Origin: Xenia sp. Carnegie-2017
Taxonomy: Eukaryota > Cnidaria > Anthozoa > Malacalcyonacea > Xeniidae
Reading direction: 5' to 3'
Length of the DNA: 64,000 nucleotides
NCBI RefSeq assembly: GCF_021976095.1
Contig: NW_025813526.1
Span: 10,319,577-10,383,576, forward strand
Below the pieces are notes generated by a model, which made no database searches, was not told the DNA's origin, and saw only the letters and a list, made by a program, of their open reading frames with translations. A program made the position numbers and the translations under genes. Positions 1 to 11,989 of this stretch are shown here, one piece after another (the stretch's first letter is position 1; every line of letters begins with the position of its first letter).

Positions 1-268
1 AGAGTGAAAATCCTGAAACAGGCTTGTCGGAGATGAAATTGTAGTTTTTGTGTATTTTTCTTCTTCTCAAATCAATATTTACGCTCTGCTCTTAAGCATC
101 GAGCACTGTACTTGTGGACATTCAAATAAACAAAACTTCCTATATATATATATTTATATAGATGTGTAGTGGTGCTGAGAGAAACATTGTATTTATCTGG
201 ATAGTTTTGCTTCGTGACTGCTACTCTTCAGGGATTATATTAAGTGAATACAAAGCATGTGCTAGATT

Positions 269-311
269 AAACTCTGAAGAGTGAGCAATCACGAAACAGG
301 CTTGTCGGGAT
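269..311 (+). ncRNA. Hammerhead ribozyme relic (PLE-1 end), core intact, helix I weak
   Basis: Conserved core CTGAAGA at 274-280, helix II GTGA/TCAC closed by a GCAA tetraloop at 281-292, GAAAC at 293-297, a six-base loop and the cleavage triplet GTC at 304-306, followed by GGGAT. The strand upstream of the core (AAACT) pairs poorly with GGGAT, so helix I is largely lost in this copy. Other copies in the window keep that helix. Confidence 0.6.
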
Positions 312-412
312 GAAATTGTAGTTTTGTGTATTTTCTCAACACCACTACACATCACGCTCTGCTCTTGGGCATCGAGCACTGTTTTATACGGAAAATCATA
401 AATTATAACTTC

Positions 413-414
<2 letters not shown>

Positions 415-487
<73 letters not shown>
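415..487. repeat. (AT)n microsatellite
   Basis: Nearly perfect alternating TA over about 73 bases, lying between two PLE-1 end fragments. Similar AT runs occur at 20010-20072 and 31296-31349. Confidence 0.95.
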
Positions 488-493
<6 letters not shown>

Positions 494-523
494 AGTTAGA
501 AAATACACAAAAACTACAATTTC

Positions 524-568
524 ATCCCGACAAGCCTGTTTCTGTGATTGCTCACCTTCAGGGATTTA
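524..568 (-). ncRNA. Degenerate hammerhead relic at the 3' end of PLE-1 copy A
   Basis: Read on the minus strand it has the CTGAAG core start, the GTGAGCAATCAC hairpin, GAAAC, GTC and GGGAT in order, but one core base is missing and an extra A precedes GAAAC. It is probably inactive. Confidence 0.5.
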
Positions 569-2566
569 ATGAATAAAATACTTAAATGCTTAAAATATAT
601 ATACAAGATGATGACGAAGTAGTGTATTAATAAGGTGTATAATTTCAAGTTAGATGACGGAAGTTAGAGTATTAATTACGGTGTATGGTTACAAATTACA
701 TAGGAGTGTTTTGGATCTATGGCGACAAGAGGAAACAAGTTCGTTGCGTTTATTGAGGGATGATTTGGATGGTTGGTAGAGGATGAAGAATTTTTCTTTG
801 AGGCAAAGGTTGCATCTTTACTGGTGCTGTTGTATGGTTTGCTGTGTGATGATGTTCCATGAGATGTCGTGGTCGATATTGCTGTCTTTAAGGGTCCAAA
901 TGTGCTTACTGAGCTCGGTCGAGTTTCGTAGTTTTTGTGGCGGAAAGAGGCAGTGTGATTTCTATGTCTAGTCTTAAATTCGTTTTCTGTAAGTCCAATG
1001 TACGTCCTAGTTGTGTTATTGTCTTTGCGTTTTACAGTAGCTTGGTAAACAACGGATGACTGGGCAGGTTTCCGTTAAGTGGGCAGTTTTGTTTTTGTCG
1101 GCAGTTGCATGTTTTTGTAAGTGTCTTTTTGTTCGCGGTGTTGTCGTTAGTTTTGTCTGATGTTCTCAATATATGTTTGTTATGGTTGTTGATTATTTGT
1201 TCGATATTGTTCATGCAGCTGTAGCTGAGTTTGATGGTGTTACGGTTGAATATTTTCCTGAGTTTATGGTCCATGGGGAAGTGTTTGTCGATTAATGAAA
1301 GGAATTTGTGGCAATGTTCGTGTAGACGTTTTGCTGAATGGAGGGTTGTACCAAAGTATATTTTGTCGAAGTCTGTTTTTCCGTTTGGTAGTAGCGTCTG
1401 AGTCGAATTTTAATGTGTATCGGTATCCGTTTTCGTCGAGTGCTTTTTGGTATGGTGCAGTTATTTGGTCAAATGATGCTTTGTCGGATGATAGTGAAGA
1501 TAGACGTTTGTTGATGGCGTCGGGTATGTTCCTGTTATGGTTGGTGGATGGTTGCTTCGCTGTGGACGTATTGGAGAGAAGAGTTGGGTTTTGTGTAAGG
1601 GCGATATGAAAATTGTTAAGATTGAAGGTGATGTCAAGGAAGTTGATGATTTTTTGTTTACTAGTTATGCGTAGTCCATTGTTGTTGAATATCCGGCATA
1701 TTTCCTTTTTAATGTTCTCTGTTTCTCGTGGTGTGGTGTTTGAAATGGCAAGTCCGTCGTCTCGATAAAGTCCTATGTCTGTTGTGATGTTTTGAAGTTG
1801 AGAAAGGAGGTAGCTTCCTACGAGTTCGCATGTCTCAGCTCCGTCGAAGCTACCCATTGTGACGTCGAATGTTGAGTTATATTTCTTTTGCCAGGGTTGT
1901 TGGTTGTGTATAAGGAATGAATTCTTAGCGTGTATAATGATGTTTTTTTCGGCGTTTGTGATGTTGTCGTAGGTTGAGGCAAAATCCAGTGCTTTGTTTA
2001 GTAGGATGGATTAAAGTCTACGATGTCGAAGGATATGAAGGTGACGTTTTTTTTGTGTTTGATAGATTTGAACCACTGGATCACAGATGATGAGTTTTTC
2101 CATTGGTTGTATGAGGTTGTTTTTATGATGTTGCTGTTAATTCTGTCTAGTATTTTCTTGCTAATTTTACCAACTTCAGATTTTGTTGGGTTGATAAGTC
2201 GGCAGGTTGGTTTATTCGTAAAGTTTGGCTTATGGTCTTTGGAGTGTTATGAGAATGCGTTTTATGGGCGGTGGCGCTCTATCTGGCTCAGATATACCAA
2301 GCCGTGATGTGATATTTTGGTTCTGTGTGGATATGGCACTATTGTCGGCGTTTGATTTCTTGTATGATTTTGTGATGTTTTGTTCAAGGAGGTCGTAGTA
2401 TGTTGGCGTCTAGTTTGTAGAAATTTGTTGTTTTTCGGCAGCGATTAGAAGCCGCTTCGTGTTCCATGGTGGCGTGTGGTCTTTCATTTTGTTAAAGGAA
2501 TGTGCTGTTCACGTCTTTAAACTTTATCGATTGTATTCATTTTGTGCATGTCTTTCTCGAAATCTT
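569..2566 (-). pseudogene. PLE-1 copy A: Penelope-like reverse transcriptase/endonuclease, truncated
   Basis: Minus-strand coding relic of a Penelope-like element. The reverse transcriptase catalytic box reads YRDDGLAI (about 1750-1770), preceded by [18 protein letters not shown]. Downstream come the conserved linker segment ([16 protein letters not shown]), a Cys cluster (CNCR, then CPLNGN) and the GIY-YIG-type endonuclease region whose better copies read TYIGLTENEF. The frame is interrupted several times and the 5' third is missing. At about 2566 the sequence switches to the opposite strand. Copies B-D at 32.6-39.5 kb are the same family. The family match is firm; activity is not expected. 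Confidence 0.85.
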
Positions 2567-2733
2567 CTTGTCGCCATAGATCTAAAACACTCCTATGTAA
2601 TTCTGTAAACCATACACTGTAATTAATACTCTAACTTCCGTCATCTAACTTGAAATTATACACCTTGATTAATACACTAACTTCCGTCATCATCTTGTAT
2701 ATATTTTTAAGCATTTAAGTATTTTATTCATTA
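2567..2733 (+). repeat. Inverted PLE-1 3' tail joined to copy A
   Basis: Plus-strand copy of the last about 170 bases of PLE-1, nearly identical to 39300-39459 (GTCGCCATAGATC to TATTTTATTCATTA). It abuts the minus-strand copy A directly, giving an inverted junction, and is cut off by the assembly gap. Confidence 0.8.
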
Positions 2734-3233
2734 NNNNNNNNNNNNNNNNNNNNNNNNNNNNNNNNNNNNNNNNNNNNNNNNNNNNNNNNNNNNNNNNNNN
2801 NNNNNNNNNNNNNNNNNNNNNNNNNNNNNNNNNNNNNNNNNNNNNNNNNNNNNNNNNNNNNNNNNNNNNNNNNNNNNNNNNNNNNNNNNNNNNNNNNNNN
2901 NNNNNNNNNNNNNNNNNNNNNNNNNNNNNNNNNNNNNNNNNNNNNNNNNNNNNNNNNNNNNNNNNNNNNNNNNNNNNNNNNNNNNNNNNNNNNNNNNNNN
3001 NNNNNNNNNNNNNNNNNNNNNNNNNNNNNNNNNNNNNNNNNNNNNNNNNNNNNNNNNNNNNNNNNNNNNNNNNNNNNNNNNNNNNNNNNNNNNNNNNNNN
3101 NNNNNNNNNNNNNNNNNNNNNNNNNNNNNNNNNNNNNNNNNNNNNNNNNNNNNNNNNNNNNNNNNNNNNNNNNNNNNNNNNNNNNNNNNNNNNNNNNNNN
3201 NNNNNNNNNNNNNNNNNNNNNNNNNNNNNNNNN
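2734..3233. other. Assembly gap of 500 N
   Basis: Exactly 500 undetermined bases, the usual length for a gap of unknown size. It hides the junction between PLE-1 and the Polinton block, so the left end of that block cannot be read. Confidence 0.99.
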
Positions 3234-4172
3234 CTTAATTTTATTATTTTCAATATATGAAACTGGCATTCCTTTTCTTTCTCGGGTAAAATGATCTTAA
3301 TTCATGTTCTTTGAGAATTAATGTTTTTCTAATAGATATCAAATCATTTACAAAAGTAGGTAAAATTAAATTTCTTCTCATTTATTTTTAAATCTTTCTT
3401 TTCTTCACCTTGATTATTAAAAATCTTGAAATTAAGTGTGATGTTGTGTTTTTCAGCCCCTCGTTGTGTGAGGTTGTTTTAAAATGAGTACCCGCACCAT
3501 CTATATTTAAAAATTATCACCAACATCCATTTATATCATCTGTATACCACAGCAACGTCCTCGTTTTTCAGCTCGTCTTAAATCACTCGCTTTATTCAAG
3601 AAAATTAATTAAATTTCCTTTTCTTTAATTTTTTCTTTCCTTTACTATATTATATGCTTTTATTACTTCATGTCTTTCTGTATTAATTTATCCATCAATG
3701 AAATCATCTTCCTCCGTCTTCTCTTCAATTCTGCTAATAATTTATTTATTTGACTTGTATGAACAACACCAAATTTCTCAACACTATCATTTTACCATTA
3801 TTTTTTTGAATTATATTTATAAGCATCTTCTTAATAGGGTACCTGGTTTGAACATCTTCACATAATAAATGTTTTATATCGTCACTATGTTTTTGTTTAA
3901 ACGTCTTAATAACATTTTTTCTTATGATATGGATTTATTTCTTCATGCAAGTTATTTTATCATTTAAAATATTTTGTAAAATAAAATTTAAATTTTAAAT
4001 ATATTCTTATTTTTTTAATTAATTTTATTCTATTTTCTACTCTAGAATTAATAGAAAATAATTTTAAACTTTGAATAATGCCATTTTTCACTTTTTTCTT
4101 TTGTTATGAAGATTCAACTAATTTGACAATTGCTTTTGGAAACTTCTTCATTTAAAGTATTTTCTTCATCAT
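3234..4172. other. Polinton-derived stretch, no gene assigned
   Basis: AT-rich sequence continuous with 8228 onward once Gypsy copy 1 is set aside; the shared ATCAT target duplication shows this. Minus-strand fragments are visible around 3440-3600 but match nothing I recognise. Probably decayed coding sequence. Confidence 0.5.
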
Positions 4173-4306
4173 TGTAATAAGTCTTGTATTTATTTTAATG
4201 CCGGGCTAAGATAAACACAGGTTCTTATATACATTACACAGGCATATTAAATAATGAATTACGTACGTCATTGATATTTAAATATAATTAGGCATGCAAT
4301 GTCACA
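4173..4306 (-). repeat. 3' LTR of Gypsy copy 1
   Basis: 134-bp partner of the repeat at 8091-8222, adjoining the left ATCAT duplication. Confidence 0.9.
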
Positions 4307-7300
4307 TCCTACTTTCTTCCATTTTGGATTTGGAAAAGGTGGGTAAATCGAAGAATATCTATTAGAGTTTTTGATTAGACGTCCATACCGAAGTTCTTAT
4401 ATTACTATTTATTTAGTACCATTTACGATATTTATAAGATCTATTGTTCTCTTTATAAGACTTATCTGTATCTTGGCTTCTCGATTCTTCATTAATCTTT
4501 AATAAATGATTTTCTATTCCTTCAATGAAGTAGGTACCATCAGACGTAACCAAATAAGATCTTGGCTCAAGTAACGTTTTTCCACGATTCCTTTCTTTTT
4601 GGAAGCCTTTTCTGTTTCTATACGTACCTTATCTCTTTCTTTTAATGGTGGAAGTGTTTTTGCATTGCGATCATAAAACTCTTTTTGTTTCTTGTGATAG
4701 TTCCAATTTTTTCTTGAACATTAACAGGGTTTTAATGGTTGAAATTGAAGTAACTCCTCTGATATTGTTAGTAATGTCTAGTTCATCGTCCATTAGTCGT
4801 TGAATTTGGATTTATAACAATTTCATCTCTAGGTGTATTTCTATAATTAAGGAGTCCTAAATAAGGATCGGTGTTATCATATTTTGCTTTCTTGTAGTTG
4901 CTTTGCTGTGTCTGCACAGCATGTTCCTGACGAATACCGTTACTTTTGGATATCTAGTGTAGACTTGTTTATTATGTTTACATCAATACTGTAATGAGAA
5001 TGCACGAAATTCTTTACTCCTGAATTGTGGACCATTATCTGCTACAAGATCTTTGAAAATTCCATATCTCACAATTTGTGATTTCATCTTTGTGATAACT
5101 GTCTTTGATGTTGTATTTAACAAGTAATCAATTTCAAAGAATCCACTGTAGTAATCTACCATAAGAAGATAGCTTCTACCATTCAATTCAAACGGGTCTG
5201 CTGCAACTGCTCCACGGACGATGTGGTACAGTATGTGATTGTAGGGGCTCCTTTTGTTGATGACTCTTATGGGCATTGCAGATTTCACACTTTCCAACTT
5301 CTGCTTCTATTTCTAAGCTCATCTTTGGCCAATATAAACACTCTCGGAGTCCTACGTTTGCATGATTCCAGATCAAGATGTCCCTTGATGTATAGCTTTC
5401 AACATATCAGTTCTTAATGGCTCAGGAATTATTACTCGATCTCCTTTAAACAGTAGGTCATCTTGTACCAGAAAGGGGTTTCTCCTAAAGTCCCAGTAAT
5501 TCAAAACATCCAAATCAACTTTACTGCCTAGATCTGGCCATCCATTTTCTACACGTACTGTCGTAGCATTTTTCATTACTTTATCTTTCTTTGTCTTTTC
5601 CTTCAATTCGTTCATTTTTTTCTCTTCACTTACTGGCAGAGACAAAGGAATTTATCTCCAAAAGGAATTTTCTAAAGTGATCATCTGATTCTTCTTGGGT
5701 ATGCAGCCCGGCTTGAATTGATCCATGAGATAAGTTCTCCTCTCTTAAGAGCAGAGACTTTCAAGCTGTACTGACAAGAGCTGCTCCCTAAATCTGACAT
5801 ACTTGCATCTACGGACAAATTGTCCATCTTTTGATACATCGTAGAATTGCAATGCAAGATGCCTCCACAGGATTTCTTGATTCTGTCATACACTATTTGA
5901 TGTTGATCTAACCAGCACCAATCATTTCCTTCTTTAACATATCTCTAGGGGGACTTGCACCATTTCTGAAGATAAGGGAATAAACTTGGCCAAATATTGA
6001 AGCATTCAAGAAATCTTTGAAGATCTTTCTTATATATTTAGGAATTGGCATGTTTAATATTGCTAAACTTTCCAGGATCGAATTGAAGACCATCTCACGT
6101 TATTTTGTGTCCCATGCAATCTACATTGGTTACTATAATTTTTGTTTTTTCTTTCTTTAATTTGAGATTGATTTCACGAGCTCTATTCAGCACATTGATA
6201 ATTTATTCTTCATCATGCTCTTTCTCTGTTGTTCCCCATACTAAGATATCATCCATTATAATTCCTGCAACCGTCTATTCTGTCAAACAGTCGGTGCATA
6301 GCTTTTGGAACACTTCAGGTGCTGAGGATACCAAATGGGAAACGATTGAATTTGTATTATCGGCCAAAAGGCGTATTGAATGTTGTAAGATAACTGGAAT
6401 CTTCATCTAGAGGTATCTGCCAAATTCCAGAGGCTGCATCAAATGCGGAGAAAATTTTAGCTCCAGGTAGTCTTGATATGACTTCTTCTATTGTTAAGAG
6501 AGGGTAATGTTCTCACTGAATGGCTTCATTAAGATGTCTAGGATCAATACATATTCGTAACTTGTTTGGTTTTTCCACTGTTACCATTGACGAAACCCAT
6601 TCCGTTGGTTTTTCTACAGGATCGATAACACCCATTTGTTGCATTTGTTCTAACTCTTCTTTAATTTTAGTTCTCATAGCTACTGGAACGCGTCGAGGAG
6701 GATGAATTGTAGGTTTTACATTTAGATTGACACTGATATGATGTTTAATGGTTAAACATCCTAGTTTGCCATCGTAGAGATATGCCTATTCATTGAGAAT
6801 ATCGTCACTAGTGAAAATAGTTTTGACATCGAGAATTCTTTTCACCATACCCAAACGCTCGCAATCTGGTAAACCAAGAATAGGCTTTACATTTTGTGTA
6901 GCTATGTAGAAAAGATTGTGTCGTTTGTCTTTGTAAGAACACGTCATCACTGCTTGTCTCAAGATTTGAACTGAATCTCCACTATACGACATTAGCTTTG
7001 TATTTGTTTTGGTAACTTGTTGCTCAGCTTCTGTGACTTTGTCGAACAATTTCTTAGAAAGAACATTACATTTTGCGCCTGTATCCACCTTCACGTTCAC
7101 CAAATGTCGGCCAAATTTGAGTTCAGAATACCACTCGTCATTGCTTTTTTCTACAACTACAATATTTATTTGATAGTCGACTTTTGAGCTTGTGCGTTGT
7201 TGCATATATTTGATTGCATTAACAGCACCAATAAACAATTCTTCATCACTAACTTCGTGAAATGTTTTTGTGACTTTTTGGAAGACGCTAGACACACCCG

Positions 7301-8090
7301 AGCAAAGTCGTTTTTCTTATGACATTTGTGGCAAATTTTTCCAAAAGCTGGGCATTGCTTTGGAAGATGTTTTCCTCCACAGTTACTGCAATTGTTCTTT
7401 AATACGAATCTTTGTCCTCGATTTTTATGTTCTTTTGTTTGACTTAAGTTTGTGTAACTTCCTCTTGAGGTTTTCAAATTATTCCTAGCCTTCAGTTCAT
7501 CGACATCTTGATATTTAGTAAGATCTTTTACTTGTTGTTTCGACAATTCGTTTGCACTCCATATTATTAGAGCCTTGTCTAAAGTTAAAATTGTTTCCGA
7601 AGGAGAATCTTTCTTACTGCTTCACTGTTACTCCCACACACAATACGATCTTTAATAAGTTCGCTCTGGCGATCACCAAACTCGCACTTTCGAGCAATGT
7701 TTTTCAAATCTGAAACAAAGGAACTAATCGACTCTGACGGACTTTGCTTCCTTGTATGAAATAAAAATCTTTCGAATGTTAAATTCTTAAGCGGCATACA
7801 AATTTCTTCAAATTTCTTCACTAGAATTTCTGGATCGTTTTTCTCTTCCTCTTCGTTGTAGGTAAAAGAATTATATCTTTCAACCGCATCTTCGCCAGCT
7901 AGATTTAAGAGGATGCATGACTTATCTTTCTTTTGTTTCCAACTATGTCCTGCAGCAGCAATGTATATTTCAAAGTTCTGTTTGAAGCGACGCCAATTCT
8001 CAGCAACGTTGCCTTCAAACGAGAGTCGTGTTGGCCTGGAAAATCTTCTGCCATTCGATAAGAACAAAGTTTTCCTAATCACTACCACCA

Positions 8091-8222
8091 TGTAATAAGT
8101 GTTGTATTTTAATGCCGGGCTTAGATAAACACAGGTTCGTATATACATTACACATGCATATTAAATAAGGAATTACCTACGTCATTACAGTATTTAAATA
8201 TAATTAGGCATGCAATGTCACA
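8091..8222 (-). repeat. 5' LTR of Gypsy copy 1
   Basis: 132-bp terminal repeat, TG...CA on the minus strand, followed inward by a TGGTGGTAG primer-binding-like site. Confidence 0.9.
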
Positions 8223-8227
8223 ATCAT

Positions 8228-8432
8228 CATCATCTTCGTCATCATTATCATCATCATCATCATCAAAGTCATATTCATCATCATCCTCAGAATCAAATTT
8301 TTTTTCATCAAATTTATTTTTTTCTTTAATTAAATTCTCTTCGTCTTTAAAAATTTTTTCCACATTTTCTTTATTATCTTCATTTTCCATATCATATTTC
8401 CCCCATTCATTTACATTTTCTTTATCATCCAT
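8228..8432 (-). pseudogene. Acidic (Asp/Glu-rich) Polinton accessory gene, interrupted by Gypsy copy 1
   Basis: Minus-strand frame starting at 8432 (MDDKENVNEWGKYDMEN) and running into a long Asp tract encoded by repeated ATC/ATT units on the plus strand. The Gypsy element is inserted in the Asp tract. It lies just downstream of the capsid relic on the same strand. Function unknown. The acidic tract may have served protein or DNA binding, but nothing in the sequence settles this. Confidence 0.5.
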
Positions 8433-8639
8433 TATAAATAATTAGCATTTATTAATTGATCAACTTGTACAATTTGTTGTTTAATGGAAAATCAATATCA
8501 ATTACTCTTATAGTTTTTCTTTTTAAATTTTTTTTCTTTGTCTGTAATATATATAATTTTTTTGTTCTTCTCATTTTGAACAAACAAAAATAACAACAAA
8601 ATTAAAATCGATATTCAAAATATATAGGAATTTTATGAC

Positions 8640-9935
8640 CATAATTCATTTGTTTCTAAATTCTCCAAAAAATATCATTGTATGTGCTTCAGTTAATGCT
8701 GTTTTTAAATTAATGTCAAATCCAAAATCCCCTGTATTCTGACCCGATAAAACGTCGGTGAAACTATCTTGATTAGGAGATAAATGAAAATCTTATAATT
8801 CCACATTGAGACTTAAATCGGGAGTAATCAAAATTCATTGTTTCATTTTTTTATTTAAAATTTTCTTTAAATTCCAATATGCTTCGTTTCGTCCACGATA
8901 CTCATGTGTTACGGCACGATTAGTACGTGCACAACACTAACGGAAATTCAATAATTTATATAAGTGACAATTGACTTGATATGAACCATTAAATCTTGTT
9001 GTTTTTTTGAAAAACTATAAAAATCTCTTGATGGTAAACCCCCTGTGAAAACATCATAACAGTTGATTGCTCGGGATCCAATAGGAAGAGTTTTGTAACA
9101 ACTCTCATATTGTTTACAAAATAATGACACTGTATATTTTCTTGTATCGATTTATTATTTATGGCTCTACTCTATTGTTCGTTTGGTTTAAACTGTCTAG
9201 TATTTATCTTAAAATCTTTAAGATGAATATCGTAATTTTGAGGATTATCACCAGCTAATTTCATCAAATAATTTGTTTTTTCTGCTCTTGCAAATTGAAA
9301 TTTCAAATCACTAGCCAATGTAATCCATGTTGCTTTACCATATCCATTTATCAAAGTCATGTCAAGTTGATCTATAATTTTGCAAGTCTTATTATTTATA
9401 ACTTTACTAATGCGTTTTTCCATTTAAATCAGCTTCCTTATTTGCAGTCGTATTTGATGCAATTTTATTTACTTCATCCATTTTCCCACTTCCATCCAAT
9501 ATATCTAGATTCACATCGCCCAAATCACCACGTGATTCATATGGTGTATATAAAATAATTTTTAAATATGAAATCCTATTATACTGATTAGTAATGTTAT
9601 TTACTAAAACATCATTAATATATAAATTTATATTACACCACATGTTAGTGAGAGGTCTTGGATAAACACATATGTTTAAATCATTAAATAAAGTCCGCCA
9701 GCCATTAATTTTATTCTACCACTCATATCAAGTCATCAGTTCTCATTAAACCATATTCCGATTTTGACTTTATACATTCGAATTTTTTTGTATAAGCTTC
9801 GTCAGGTTCGGGATTTAATTAAATAGGTCTAAATTCTAAAAATGTGTAATTTCGAGGAACTGGTTGAAACAAATTTAATTTACTGCTTACAACATAATCA
9901 TTTTTATCAATTTCATTTTCACTAACGCTTGCCAT
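8640..9935 (-). pseudogene. Polinton major capsid protein relic (F54H12.2-type)
   Basis: Minus-strand relic starting at 9935 (MASVSENEIDKNDYVV). Recognisable segments, in order, are an N-terminal region around 9840-9930, a VNINLYIN-like strand and the YLKIILYTPYE segment (9540-9640), a DLKFQFARAEKTNYLM segment (about 9300), the PIGSRAINCYDVFTGGLP segment (about 9060) and a C-terminal EAHTMIFFGEF-type segment (about 8650-8720). These follow the order of the F54H12.2-like double jelly-roll capsid family carried by Polintons. It is broken several times. The family call rests on remembered segment patterns, not a search. Confidence 0.7.
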
Positions 9936-10561
9936 TTTTTATTATTTTATTAGTTAGAAGTTCACACAACCAACAAAAGATATAAAATGAAATCATAATT
10001 TTTTTAACAGCTTATAAATATATATTATTTACATGAAATTCAATTTATTTCTGCGAAAATTCAATAAATCATCATCAAATCTCTTTCTTTTTCTCTTTGG
10101 AAAATCTTTTTTTATTTTCCTTTTCTTTTTCTTATACAGTATATTCTGATAATCGTTTTTTTAATAAATTATTAAGTGCGACATCAGTTAAGCCATAGGT
10201 GGGCAAATTCCTATTTTTCAGTGACAGAACTAGATTTATATTTTATATGATTAAAATGTGGATTACAATATTTCATTCCATTACCCTCTAATACATTTTT
10301 ATAATATTTATACAAATTATTTTTACTTTCTTCATTCATTTTTTTCTTCAAATTTTAAGTCCAGAAATATATTTAGTTCTTCATCAGTGATACAGTTATT
10401 ATCTTAATCATCGTACTCCAATTCAAATAATATACATTTTTAAAATAGAATCGAAGGAGCTTTTTCATATTCCGTTATTTGCATTGATTGCAAATTAAAA
10501 TTAGCAACAGCATCTAATTTGGCTAATCCTCCATTTAAATATAAAAAAAATTTTTATGCAT
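9936..10561. other. Polinton spacer, no clear gene
   Basis: AT-rich sequence between the capsid relic and the next minus-strand frame, with short Lys-rich fragments only. It could hold the capsid gene promoter on the minus strand, but no specific element is recognised. Confidence 0.4.
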
Positions 10562-10915
10562 TTATAAAAAACATGTAACATTATTTGGATCGCTATCGGT
10601 ATTTCTTTTACTGTATAGTATACAATTTTTCACAATTTTTAGAACACCAAGGTCTGGCGTTTTTTGTACAATTCCACTTGTATCGTTTAAAAAATTATAT
10701 GGAATAATTGAATAGATATTTAATTTAAATCCTCCTTTGAAATTTTTTGGTTTTAAGCCCTTTATTCGATATAAAATTTTATTATTTTTACTAATTCCCG
10801 ATAAATTAAATGGATATAATTTATCTATATCTGGCCAAAAAAAAATTCGAGAAACAGTTTCATTGTGTCTAGGTATTTTAATAAGTCGTAACTTAATTTC
10901 CATTTTTTTAATCAA
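10562..10915 (-). CDS. Unrecognised Polinton accessory frame, 117 aa
   Basis: Minus-strand open frame beginning MIKKMEIKLRLIKIPRHNE. It starts right at the end of the minor capsid relic and runs 117 residues, rich in Lys, Asn and Ile, with no membrane segment or Cys cluster. Its position between two capsid genes suggests a structural or accessory role, but I do not recognise it. It could also be decayed sequence that has stayed open by chance in AT-rich DNA. Confidence 0.4.
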   Translation of the reverse strand: MIKKMEIKLRLIKIPRHNETVSRIFFWPDIDKLYPFNLSGISKNNKILYRIKGLKPKNFKGGFKLNIYSIIPYNFLNDTSGIVQKTPDLGVLKIVKNCILYSKRNTDSDPNNVTCFL

Positions 10916-11860
10916 TTTGACATTCCAACGTTATATTTCCAGAATCAAACGGTATATAGTTGCCGTGATGATCCAATACTTTTATAGTTAAATCTTTAAT
11001 AAATGAAGAAATTAATTGTTTTTTATAATTGGAGGGTTGTACACAAACAAGTTGTCTCCACTTTCATCTGTATAATGTAAAGGAACAATACATAACAATT
11101 CACTTCTTGAATCACCAACAATTTCACTATCAATTTTATCACAATATATAAACATTTTATTCCAATTTTCTCATTAGGAACATATGGAAAATGAAATAAT
11201 TTAATTTTTAAAATTTACGTTCGGTAGAATCAAATCCAGAATCAAATGTATATTTTATTTCTTCTTTATCTAACCCCAACATAAAACTTAACTTTTTTCA
11301 AAAAGTTAATTTGAATTGCAATGTATTATTTCCTGTCGTATAATCAATATATTCTTATTTGCTCACTACGGGTTGACTCCAAATATAAATTTTAAAATCA
11401 TATTTTTTACCATTTCTAATATAAGATTCTTTCCTTGGCCATAGTAACAAGTATATTCATTTGTTAAAATTATATTATTGTTACCATTTTTATTATTAAA
11501 AAAAACATTAAAGTCGCTTAAACAATAATTTAAAGCGTTATAACTTTTTTATTGTTATATATTCCCGACGGTATTTTAATTCTTGGTAAATTAAACTTCA
11601 AAATTGGATATAAACTTTTATCTATATTTTAGTAGTATCATCCGTTTGAATAAAGTATTTTGAAAATTTGAATTCTAAATCACACCGGCATTCATCTTCA
11701 TTAATATATTTTGCTGTTTTTGGACAAAAAACATTTAACACAGATATGTATTTTTTATTATTTATTGCATCAATTTCACTCGGTAATGTTGTAGTAAAAT
11801 GATTAATATAATTTTTTTCACTCTTTCACTTTTTAATTATTCATGATAAAGTTTCCCTTA
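10916..11860 (-). pseudogene. Polinton minor capsid (penton-like) relic
   Basis: Minus-strand relic. The most telling segment, around 11030-11160, reads YCDKIDSEIVGDSRSELLC followed by a VPLHYTDESGDN stretch. It matches the conserved 'IVGD...LL..VP' region of Polinton minor capsid proteins. A FDSGNITLEC-like ending lies just before the next frame, and an N-terminal HFTTTLPSEI-like segment sits near 11840. It is broken in several places. Confidence 0.65.
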
Positions 11861-11989
11861 AATTTCCTCACTGTTGTTATCACAAAGCTTATAAGTAGCA
11901 GGGTCCGTCAACAAAACTTTATTTATATAAAAAATCTCATTAACCCACTGTCTTAAACTTTCCTTTTCAAAAATTTTATTTTTAATTCT

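Larger units (their letters stand above)
1..490. repeat. PLE-1 terminal-repeat debris
   Basis: Several partial copies of the end sequence of Penelope-like family 1, in both orientations. The block around 30-120 and the block around 293-410 match the end repeat seen again at 34960-35110, including the shared words GCATCGAGCACTGT and CAGGCTTGTC. A degraded opposite-strand copy lies around 165-235. No coding sequence is supported here. Confidence 0.7.
4173..8222 (-). mobile_element. Ty3/Gypsy (Mag-like) LTR retrotransposon, copy 1, fossil
   Basis: Minus-strand element of about 4.05 kb with short LTRs at 8091-8222 (5') and 4173-4306 (3'). The LTRs begin TGTGACATTG and end CTTATTACA, and 5-bp target duplications ATCAT lie at 4168-4172 and 8223-8227. 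Gag, zinc knuckles, protease, reverse transcriptase, RNase H and integrase segments are all recognisable by comparison with copy 2 of the same family at 46480-50738. It is broken, with well over ten breaks. Its two LTRs differ at roughly eight positions plus two small length changes, so it is clearly older than copy 2. It interrupts an acidic gene of the Polinton block. Confidence 0.9.

Noticed and set aside
221-508. Frame with a long Tyr-Ile repeat
   Set aside because: It is only the (AT)n microsatellite read as codons.
1295-1609. Plus-strand frames opposite the PLE-1 coding strand (also at 33529, 35884, 38818)
   Set aside because: They are antisense shadows of the PLE-1 genes, repeated in every copy.
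2690-3269. Open frames spanning the N gap
   Set aside because: The apparent openness comes from undetermined bases.
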